DNA from: Aquibium microcysteis
Lineage (GTDB): Bacteria; Pseudomonadota; Alphaproteobacteria; Rhizobiales; Rhizobiaceae
DNA: 64,000 nt
Direction of reading: 5' to 3'
Assembly: GCF_014495845.1 (NCBI RefSeq)
Contig: NZ_CP061080.1
Span: 4,268,001 to 4,332,000 of the forward strand
Under the pieces are notes generated by a model. The model did no database searches. It was not told the origin of the DNA and saw only the letters and a program-made list of their open reading frames with translations. Position 1 is the stretch's first letter; each line of letters starts with the position of its first letter. The translations under genes were made by a program, and so were the position numbers. This document shows positions 57,716 through 64,000 of this stretch, in pieces.

Positions 57716-59056
57716 TCACCCCAGATCGAAGAAGCGCTCGAGTTCCACGTCTGGAACCTTGCGGCTGAATTCGTCGTATTGGCACTGGCGCGTGGCGGCG
57801 AATGCGTCCACGAAGCGCTCGCCGAGCCAGTCCTTCGCAAAGGCCGAACCGCGCAGCCTTTCGATCGCTTCGGGCATCGAACGCGCGAAGTCGCGGGCAG
57901 GCTCCTGCGCATAGCCCGAGCCGATGGTTTCGGGATCCGGCTCGATCTCGCCCAGGACGCCGGCGACACCGGCCGCGATGGTGGCTGCAGCCGACAGATA
58001 GGGGTTGGAATCGGCCCCGGGCAGGCGGTTCTCCACCCGCAGCGTCCCCTCGTCGTGTCCAACGAGGCGGAAGCACGTCGTCCGGTTCTCGAACCCCCAC
58101 GTCAGACCGGGCGGGGCGAAGGTGCCCGGCGCAAAGCGGCGGTAGCTGTTCACCGTGGGCTGGAAGATCAGCGTCAGATCGCCGATGTAGGTCTGCAGTC
58201 CGCCGAGGAAATGTCTGAACTTTCTGCTGACGCCGTTCTTTCCGTTCGGATCCCAGAAGAGCGGCTGGCCGTTCTCGTCCTTCAGGCTGATGTGAAGATG
58301 GATCGACTGGCTGTCGGCTTTTTCGGTCCAGCGCGGCATGAAGGTGACCGAACGTCCCTGGCGCAGCGCCAGCGCACGGATGAAGTTCTTCAGAAGAACG
58401 AGCTGGTCGGCGGGCTCGGTGCCTTCGCCCGCGCCGACGCAGGCCTCCATGAAGCCTGCGCCGATCTCCTCGTGCATCTTGGCGAGGTCGATCCGGAGCG
58501 GCTCGCACATGGCGGCGACCGCCTCGTACCATTCGGTCTGGACGACCTGGTAGAGCAGGAGATCGTGGCTCGCATGGGCGGTCGCTGTCCGGAGATTGCG
58601 ATAGCCTTTGGCGCGCGCCGATTCCGGTGTTTCGTCGAACAGGGTGTATTCGAGCTCCATGCCGTATTTCGGCACGAGGCCGGCCTCGCCAGCGCGGGCG
58701 ATCACCGACTTCAGCAGCGCTCTCGGACAGATCTGCGCGGAGGCGCCGACATAGTTGGACAGCACGAGCAGGTCATGGCCCGGCTTCGACCACGGCAGCC
58801 GCCGAACCGAGGCGGGATCGACCTGGAGGGGGTCATCGTGGAAATCGCCCTTGTCGTCGTTGACGCCGGGAATGGTCAACATGGCGTCGGTCGGATCAAG
58901 GGCCAGTTGGACGGGAGACATTCCCATGCCGCTGCGGACGATTCCCTTCAGGCTTCGGGCAGAGACCATCTGCCCTCGGAGGAGGCCGTTGGTGTCGGTC
59001 ATCGCGACCGTCGCGAAACGGCTGGCCGGGTCGGCCAGGTAGTCGTCAATCGTCAT
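57716..59056 (-). CDS. Glutamine synthetase-like gamma-glutamyl ligase
   Basis: A 446-aa glutamine-synthetase-fold enzyme of the PuuA-like group. Catalytic patterns: KYGMELEYTLFDE, EIGAGFMEACVGAGEG, SQSIHLHISLKDENG, NSYRRF, and the FENRTTCFRL with RVENRLPGADSNPYLSAAA. Length and N-terminal beta-grasp fit. Such ligases glutamylate an amine (putrescine, isopropylamine or aniline in known cases). Neighbours suggest an amine or amino-heterocycle. ATG at 59056 overlaps the TetR stop. Confidence 0.9.
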   Translation of the reverse strand: MTIDDYLADPASRFATVAMTDTNGLLRGQMVSARSLKGIVRSGMGMSPVQLALDPTDAMLTIPGVNDDKGDFHDDPLQVDPASVRRLPWSKPGHDLLVLSNYVGASAQICPRALLKSVIARAGEAGLVPKYGMELEYTLFDETPESARAKGYRNLRTATAHASHDLLLYQVVQTEWYEAVAAMCEPLRIDLAKMHEEIGAGFMEACVGAGEGTEPADQLVLLKNFIRALALRQGRSVTFMPRWTEKADSQSIHLHISLKDENGQPLFWDPNGKNGVSRKFRHFLGGLQTYIGDLTLIFQPTVNSYRRFAPGTFAPPGLTWGFENRTTCFRLVGHDEGTLRVENRLPGADSNPYLSAAATIAAGVAGVLGEIEPDPETIGSGYAQEPARDFARSMPEAIERLRGSAFAKDWLGERFVDAFAATRQCQYDEFSRKVPDVELERFFDLG

Positions 59057-59736
59057 CTTCCACCTGTCTGGAGGTTTGGGGGGCCGATCAGCCGGTCGAG
59101 TTCGGCGACGTCTTGCGCGGGACGGGACGAGTAGGCCTTGAGGAACACCCGAAGCCCGTTGTGGATGTAGCGGGCGAGCTCGGCGCGCGACGGCGGGCGA
59201 TCTGGCATGTAGAGGGCCTGCGTGCGCGGCGCCGAGAGGATGAGGCCCCACAGATCCTGCGCGGCCAGTTCGGCATCCTCGAAGACCAGGCGGTCCGCCT
59301 GACGCTGGCCGTCCAGATAGGTCATGATGCCCGACAGCAGCCGGTCGGGACCGACCTCCTGATAGGCGCGGCCGATTTCGGGAAAGCGCTGAACCTCGCC
59401 GATGATCAGACGGGCCAGGGACAGCATGTCGGGGCGCATCACCGTGTCGGCATAGTCCCAGGCGAAACTCAGCAGGTCGCGCACCATGCCCTCGCGGGAT
59501 GGATGCTCGAAAACGTCCATCATGCGGTCGCGTTCGCCCAGCATCATGGCCGAGAAGAGCGCTTCCTTGGATTGGAAGTACTGGTAGAGGGTCGGCTTCG
59601 ACAGGCCCGCCTCGAGGGCGACCGCATCCATGTTGGCGCCGCTGTAGCCGGTCTCGGAGAACACCTTGAGCGCGGCTTCGAGGATGCGCCGCTCGCGCTC
59701 GATCCTGTTCTGCTGCCGCTTGGGAAGCGTGGTCAC
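59053..59736 (-). CDS. TetR-family transcriptional regulator
   Basis: A 227-aa regulator with the helix-turn-helix at about 15-60 (RILEAALKVFSETGYSGANMDAVALEAGLSKPTLYQYFQSK) and a helical ligand domain. It starts at GTG 59736, overlapping the hydrolase stop (GTGA), so it is made together with the operon it sits in. Candidate site: the palindrome at 63442-63457 before the first operon gene. Confidence 0.92.
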   Translation of the reverse strand: MTTLPKRQQNRIERERRILEAALKVFSETGYSGANMDAVALEAGLSKPTLYQYFQSKEALFSAMMLGERDRMMDVFEHPSREGMVRDLLSFAWDYADTVMRPDMLSLARLIIGEVQRFPEIGRAYQEVGPDRLLSGIMTYLDGQRQADRLVFEDAELAAQDLWGLILSAPRTQALYMPDRPPSRAELARYIHNGLRVFLKAYSSRPAQDVAELDRLIGPPNLQTGGR

Positions 59737-61019
59737 CGCGGCAGCCTCCGCAGGAAGTCCAGGAGGAGGCGGTTGAAGGCTTCCGGCTGCTCCACGTTGC
59801 ACACGTGGCCGGCGTGGCCGATCGTCTCGTAGCGTACGTCCGGCCGCTCCGCCTCGGCCAGGATGCGGTTGGCGACGCCTCGGATCTCAGCCGGCGAGGC
59901 AAGGCGATCGTGTTCGCCAGTCATCATCAGGACGGGCATCGTCAGCCGCGAGAACACGAAGCGTTCCGGGGGATTGGTGAAGCAGGCCAACGCGTCTGCA
60001 TAGGTGGTCGAGGGGATTGCCGCCATCGACGACAACAGCGTCGATCGCACGGCTTCAGGCGCATCCGGGCCGGCCAGAACCTCGACGACGGCAGGCGCGA
60101 AATCGGCGGGCGTCCGACCGGCAGCGAGCGGCGCCTGGCGGCTGGTGCGGAACGCCTCGCGCTCCTCCGGCCCGGCTTCGGACATGCCCGTGCAGCCGCC
60201 CGACAGCACCAGCCCGGCCAGCATTTCGGGATGGCGCATCGCGAAGGAGGTCGCGATCCACGAGCCGAAGGAGAGACCGACCAGCACCAGGCGCTCGGCG
60301 CCGAGCGTCTCCTTCACGCGCAGAATGTCGTCACAATGGTCGTCGACGGTCGATTGTTTCGGGCCGAGCGCGCTGCCGCCGTAGCCACGCAGATCGAGCG
60401 CAGCGGAGCGCATGACGGCGCCGGCGGCGGCAAGCTGCGGCAGCCAGTTTCCGCGCGCGCCCCCGATGCCGTGCAGGAAGAGGCAGAGCGGACCCGTCCT
60501 CGTCGGCGTCACCGTCAGGGCAAGCTGCGGTTCTCCTTCGATGGTCACGTCGTGCGTTGGAGCCGTCGGGTGCTGCACGGCAGTTTCCGCGGCTGCCGTC
60601 CCTGCAAGGTCGCGCAGCGCGGCCAGACCTGCTTCGAAGATCGACCGCGTGCCCTCGCAGATCTGTCTGAGACGCGGCCCGTCGGCCGCGACGACCGCGC
60701 TCCAGCGCACCGTGCTTCCGCCACTCTCCGCCTCTTGTATGGAAATGCGCGCGTCATAGGCGTCGGCGCCGCGTATTCCCTGCAGATGCCTGTATCCGAG
60801 CGTCCGGTCGGAGTGACTCAGCCAGGTCAGCCGCTCGCGGTAGACGGTATCCTCGCCGTGCACCGTGAACGCGCGGATCAGCGATCCTTGCGCGTCGTGC
60901 TCGGCACGGATCGTCGCGATGGCGGGATGCCATTTCCCGGCAAAGTCCGACACGATCGCCCAGGCCGCCTCCGGCGAGGCGGACAAGGTGCCTGTGACCT
61001 CTACCGTCTCGCGCGCCAT
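59733..61019 (-). CDS. SRPBCC (START-like) domain fused to an alpha/beta hydrolase
   Basis: A 428-aa two-domain protein. Residues about 5-140 are SRPBCC/polyketide cyclase-like (TGTLSASPEAAWAIVSDFAGKWHPAIATI, the HGED-x-YRERLTWLSHSDRTLGY beta region). Residues about 165-425 are an alpha/beta hydrolase: FLHGIGG, nucleophile elbow GLSFGS, TGEHDRLASP with the acid and GHAGHVCN with the base. SRPBCC folds bind hydrophobic ligands, so it may deliver substrate. In NicX-type pathways a separate hydrolase (NicD) deformylates the ring-cleavage product; this could do so. Start ATG at 61019. Confidence 0.88.
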   Translation of the reverse strand: MARETVEVTGTLSASPEAAWAIVSDFAGKWHPAIATIRAEHDAQGSLIRAFTVHGEDTVYRERLTWLSHSDRTLGYRHLQGIRGADAYDARISIQEAESGGSTVRWSAVVAADGPRLRQICEGTRSIFEAGLAALRDLAGTAAAETAVQHPTAPTHDVTIEGEPQLALTVTPTRTGPLCLFLHGIGGARGNWLPQLAAAGAVMRSAALDLRGYGGSALGPKQSTVDDHCDDILRVKETLGAERLVLVGLSFGSWIATSFAMRHPEMLAGLVLSGGCTGMSEAGPEEREAFRTSRQAPLAAGRTPADFAPAVVEVLAGPDAPEAVRSTLLSSMAAIPSTTYADALACFTNPPERFVFSRLTMPVLMMTGEHDRLASPAEIRGVANRILAEAERPDVRYETIGHAGHVCNVEQPEAFNRLLLDFLRRLPR

Positions 61020-61021
61020 GC

Positions 61022-62332
61022 CTACCGCACCGACCGGATGGAGCCGGCCTCGCCTCGCCACAGCGAGTTGCGCGCGCCGCCTTCGTCGCCCGGCGCGGTG
61101 TCGAGTTCCTCCATCTCGTAGAGCGCGAGAACGCCGATATAGTCTTCCATGATCTCCGACGTGTAAGGCAGCATCAGCGCGCCGCAGCGGCTGTCGCGAT
61201 ACATGCGCTCCAGCGGCAGCGACTTCAGCATGGACTGGCCACCGCAGGTGCGGATCGCCATCGACGTCATTTCCGCCGCGCCCTCCATGACGTTGTACTG
61301 CGCCGCGTACATGCGCATGACCTCTGCCTTGCTGGGGAAGCCCTTCGCTTCGCTGAACGCCTGCCACCACAGCGCGCGGATATTGGCCAGGCGCGCATAC
61401 ATCTTGGAGACCGCGATGCGCTTGGTCGCGTACATGCGCCGGTCGACGGGCGGCTGGCCGGGAATCCGGCCCTTCAGGTAGTCCACCGTGAAGTCGAACG
61501 CGCCCTGCGCCACGCCCATGTAGGTCGGCGAAAGCGTGATCATCATGTGCGGCCAGTTGGGCAGCGTCTTGTTGAAGATGCCGCGCGGCATGAGAAGATC
61601 CTCTTCGGTGACGAAGACGTCCTTGAGGATGAGATCACGGCTGTTCGTGCCGCGCATGCCGAGCGGGTCCCAGTCGCCTTTGACGCTGAGGCCGGGGGCG
61701 TCCTTGTGGACCACGAACAGCATCGTGTCCTCGTGGCGCGGTTCCTGACCTTCGAAGACCTCCGTGCAGACGATGGTGTAGTAGTCGCAGTAGCCGGCGA
61801 GCGATGCGAATTTCTTGAAGCCGCTGATCTTCCAGCCGCCATCGACCTTGCGGCACTGGGTCTGGTTCGGCTTGGAGGTCCAGTTCTGGCCGCCTTCCGA
61901 GATCGGCTGCGAGTAGATCGCCTTCTCGGCGATCGCGCGGCGGAACTGCCGCGCGCGCAGCGGCGCGAAGGCCGCCTTCTCCTCGGCCGACAGGTTCGGC
62001 ATGTCGAACATGAAGCGCGACCAGGCCATGGACGAGTTGTGCATGTTGAAGGTCAGCGCGGTGGCGCCGCAGTACTTGCCGATCTCGGCGCCCACCATGG
62101 CGTATTCGTACATCGAATAGCCCCAGCCCCCGAACTCTTCGGGAATGCAGAGGCCGAGAAAGCCTTCCGCCGCGAGGTCCCGGTAGTTCTCGACCGGGAA
62201 AGACGCGTCATCGTCGATCGCCTTGGCGCGGGGGGCGAACGTCTCGCGGCCAATCTCGTTGATCAGGCGGAGCTTGTCCTGCACCTCCGGACGGATGCGG
62301 GCGATGTCGTAATAGTCGGCAATGTCGCTCAT
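61022..62332 (-). CDS. Acyl-CoA dehydrogenase-fold flavoprotein lacking the usual catalytic Glu motif
   Basis: A 436-aa ACAD-superfamily protein: N-terminal helical region, IPEEFGGWGYSMYEYAMV, TSKPNQTQCRKVDGGWKISGFKKFAS, middle beta domain (LGMRGTNSRDLILKDVFV), helical C-terminus with AIRTCGGQSMLKSLPLERMYRD. The terminal segment reads MLPYTSEIMED where many dehydrogenases have YEGTSEI, so Glu of YEGT is Pro. It may use another base, or be a flavin-dependent monooxygenase of this fold (group D), fed by the flavin reductase fusion in the operon. It starts 18 bp after the ring-cleavage gene stop. Confidence 0.85.
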   Translation of the reverse strand: MSDIADYYDIARIRPEVQDKLRLINEIGRETFAPRAKAIDDDASFPVENYRDLAAEGFLGLCIPEEFGGWGYSMYEYAMVGAEIGKYCGATALTFNMHNSSMAWSRFMFDMPNLSAEEKAAFAPLRARQFRRAIAEKAIYSQPISEGGQNWTSKPNQTQCRKVDGGWKISGFKKFASLAGYCDYYTIVCTEVFEGQEPRHEDTMLFVVHKDAPGLSVKGDWDPLGMRGTNSRDLILKDVFVTEEDLLMPRGIFNKTLPNWPHMMITLSPTYMGVAQGAFDFTVDYLKGRIPGQPPVDRRMYATKRIAVSKMYARLANIRALWWQAFSEAKGFPSKAEVMRMYAAQYNVMEGAAEMTSMAIRTCGGQSMLKSLPLERMYRDSRCGALMLPYTSEIMEDYIGVLALYEMEELDTAPGDEGGARNSLWRGEAGSIRSVR

Positions 62333-62350
62333 GCTTTTCTCCGGAGACTG

Positions 62351-63403
62351 TCAGGACGCGAGTTCGCCTTGCAGGACGCCGTCCCGGACGACGATCGTTC
62401 CGTCCAGCGCGATCGTGCAGTTGCGCATCGGCAGGTCGAAGTGGCCGAGCGTGTAGCGGCCCGCATACTGGTTCGCGCCCGTCGACCACAGGAAGGAGCC
62501 GGCCAGCGCGCGGAACTCGACCGCCTGCATGTCGCGCTTGTCGTACATCGCCGCCGAGACCCAGCGCGCACCCGGATGCATGCCCCAGCCGACATGGCTC
62601 ATGCCGTAGGCGTTGCGGTCGTTCCAGGCGTCCATGTACTCGCGGAAATGGATCGCATCGATGCCGTCGCCCTTGATCGCGGTGACGAAATCGTCCTCGA
62701 CGGTGAAGTCGATGCGGCTGGTCAGCGTCGACTTGAACGTCAGGTTCATATCGCCGACGTCCATGACGATGCGCCCGTTGACGCAGTTCCTGCCGGGAAA
62801 GGCGAGGCACAGTCCGCCCGGCCAGTGCGCCACCGAACCTGGAGTCGTGCCGAAGCCGGGCGTACCGCCACAGGGAGCGTCGCGCAGGTCGACGATGAGA
62901 TCCGTGCCCACGGCCGAGGTCACGCGCATTTCCCTGGCATCGCGCAACATCTGTATCCCGAGCGCGATTTTCGGGCCGAGTGCGGCCGTCGGCTCGGTCC
63001 GTTCGAGGATCTCGGGATGCTCGTTGCAGACCACGAGGAGCCGCGCGCGTCCGGCAGCCTCGATTTCGGGCCATTCGGGCGCGTGGATCAGACCCTCGAC
63101 GGTACAGTCGACGACGACATCGACCCGCTTCAGTGCTTCGATGACCGGTCGGTTTCCCTGGAGCGCCCAGGACGTGCCGGTGGACTTCACCGGCACCGGG
63201 GCGGTCTGGCGCGGGGTCGGCATCTGGATCATGCAGAACTCGGCGCCCAGGTCGTGCAGGGCGAGTTCCGAAAGATGGATCAGGACCGGGCGCGACTGCG
63301 TCTCCGACAGGAGTGCGACCTGCGTGCCCTTGCCGATGCCGTTCAGCGCGAAGACACGCCGAAAACTGTCCAGCCAGCGTCCTTCGACGCGTTCCTGCAG
63401 CAT
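62351..63403 (-). CDS. NicX-like ring-cleavage dioxygenase (2,5-dihydroxypyridine 5,6-dioxygenase family)
   Basis: A 350-aa protein matching, from memory, the NicX family along its C-terminal half: SHVGWGMHPGARW (His270), REYMDAWNDRNAYG, WSTGANQYAGR and LGHFDLPMRNC (His321, Asp323), the expected metal ligands. NicX is an extradiol dioxygenase that opens 2,5-dihydroxypyridine to N-formylmaleamate. Whether this protein acts on that substrate is unknown. ATG at 63403 has AGGGGA upstream. First gene of the operon. Confidence 0.8.
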   Translation of the reverse strand: MLQERVEGRWLDSFRRVFALNGIGKGTQVALLSETQSRPVLIHLSELALHDLGAEFCMIQMPTPRQTAPVPVKSTGTSWALQGNRPVIEALKRVDVVVDCTVEGLIHAPEWPEIEAAGRARLLVVCNEHPEILERTEPTAALGPKIALGIQMLRDAREMRVTSAVGTDLIVDLRDAPCGGTPGFGTTPGSVAHWPGGLCLAFPGRNCVNGRIVMDVGDMNLTFKSTLTSRIDFTVEDDFVTAIKGDGIDAIHFREYMDAWNDRNAYGMSHVGWGMHPGARWVSAAMYDKRDMQAVEFRALAGSFLWSTGANQYAGRYTLGHFDLPMRNCTIALDGTIVVRDGVLQGELAS

Positions 63404-63441
63404 ACCAGTTCCCCTGTCGACGATCCGTGTTTCCGGATTTC

Positions 63442-63457
63442 TTAACTCGGCAGTTAA
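63442..63457. promoter_or_regulatory. Candidate operator of the ring-cleavage operon
   Basis: A perfect palindrome TTAACT-CGGC-AGTTAA lies 39 bases upstream of the first operon gene, where a repressor site would block transcription. The operon's TetR is the obvious candidate. Confidence 0.55.
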
Positions 63458-63651
63458 ATTTTCGCATTGCCGGTCGCTTGTCAATCGGGGTTGCAAAGAT
63501 CACTGCAGTCGATCGTCATCTTCCTTCGCAACCGGGGTCGCTGGCGGGCGCTTCATCGATGCGGACCTCACCGGGCTCGACAAGTTGCGCTCCGCCGAAG
63601 CCGACATGGAAGATCGCTCCGCTCCGGGCAGATGACCGTCGTCGCCTTGGA

Positions 63652-63682
63652 TCAATATTCGAACCGATATTTCGAATATTGA
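63652..63682. promoter_or_regulatory. Long inverted repeat upstream of the partial IclR gene
   Basis: A perfect 12-bp inverted repeat, TCAATATTCGAA (63652-63663) and TTCGAATATTGA (63671-63682), separated by 7 bases, sits about 67 bases before the IclR start. Probable binding site for that regulator. Confidence 0.6.
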
Positions 63683-63749
63683 CTTGCGAACGGCCGGCCG
63701 TCCTGCCACCCTCTTCGCCGCGATACGAACGTTCGCGGCGGAGGAAACG

Positions 63750-64000
63750 TTGAGCACGGTGGACAAGGCGATGTCGCTGCTCGACCTGTTCAGCATCGAC
63801 ATGCCCGAACTCGGTCTTTCGGAGATCGCGCGGCTGGCCGGCTACGACAAGGCGACGGCGCGGCGGTTGCTGCTGTCGCTGTCCCGCCACGGCTTCGTCG
63901 AGCAAGATGCCGAGACGCGCCAGTATCGTCTGGGGGCCGGCCTGACCCGCCTTGCCCGCATTCGCGAGGCGCGGCTTCCCCTGCTGCAGACCGCACTGCC
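63750..64000 (+). CDS. IclR-family transcriptional regulator, N-terminal part (runs off the window)
   Basis: 83 codons are visible, read from TTG 63750 with GGAGG 5 bases upstream: VDKAMSLLDLFSIDMPELGL, then SEIARLAGYDKATARRLLLS and GFVEQDAETRQYRLGAGLTR. This is the IclR winged helix plus the start of the linker. The gene is divergent from the ring-cleavage operon, so it could control it. The effector domain lies outside the window. Confidence 0.85.
   Translation, partial: MSTVDKAMSLLDLFSIDMPELGLSEIARLAGYDKATARRLLLSLSRHGFVEQDAETRQYRLGAGLTRLARIREARLPLLQTAL

Overview
The window is GC-rich chromosomal DNA from an alphaproteobacterium, most likely Hyphomicrobiales (Rhizobiales). The backbone order rplU-rpmA-GNAT-(nuclease)-obgE-proB-proA-nadD is the one usual in that order, and L21 carries the C-terminal helix-hairpin-helix extension seen in relatives. 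The rest is catabolic and transport gene sets, consistent with a metabolically versatile soil, plant or marine heterotroph.

Layout. (1) 1-6775: conserved backbone on the minus strand, with one phosphodiesterase-like gene on plus. (2) 7146-7235: tRNA-Ser(CGA). (3) 7236-35575: a 28.3-kb genomic island in the 3' end of that tRNA. It is bounded by a 17-bp direct repeat (7219-7235 and 35559-35575), and a tyrosine integrase starts 103 bp inside the left end. From left to right it holds the integrase, an XRE-like regulator with a 56-aa mini-paralogue, a CII-like regulator, a serine recombinase and gene-poor DNA. Next comes a metabolic module of dipeptide-type ABC importer, PLP lyase, RidA and amidohydrolase, controlled by a divergent IclR gene. 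The right end is a complete type I-E CRISPR-Cas locus (cas3-cse1-cse2-cas7-cas5-cas6e-cas1-cas2) with a 54-repeat array ending 226 bp before attR. (4) 35715-48282: a minus-strand beta-oxidation cluster with a TRAP importer, a Baeyer-Villiger-like monooxygenase and a TetR gene, divergent from an esterase. (5) 49416-54289: an SsuABC/NrtABC-like ABC importer with an amidase. (6) 55058-63403: a tightly packed seven-gene operon encoding a NicX-like ring-cleavage dioxygenase, an acyl-CoA-dehydrogenase-fold flavoprotein, an SRPBCC-alpha/beta-hydrolase fusion, a TetR regulator, a glutamine-synthetase-like ligase, a flavin reductase fused to a LysR effector domain, and an APC permease. A partial IclR gene runs off the right edge.

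Working together. The CRISPR-Cas locus looks intact and travels with its own integrase and a private metabolic module. The array has grown by acquisition at the cas2 side and by an internal duplication of three spacers. The operon at 55-63 kb reads as an uncharacterised pathway for a nitrogen-containing, possibly heteroaromatic, compound. Its flavin reductase fusion without a helix-turn-helix is the most unusual protein in the window. Functions are assigned by reading motifs and remembered family features; no database search was run.
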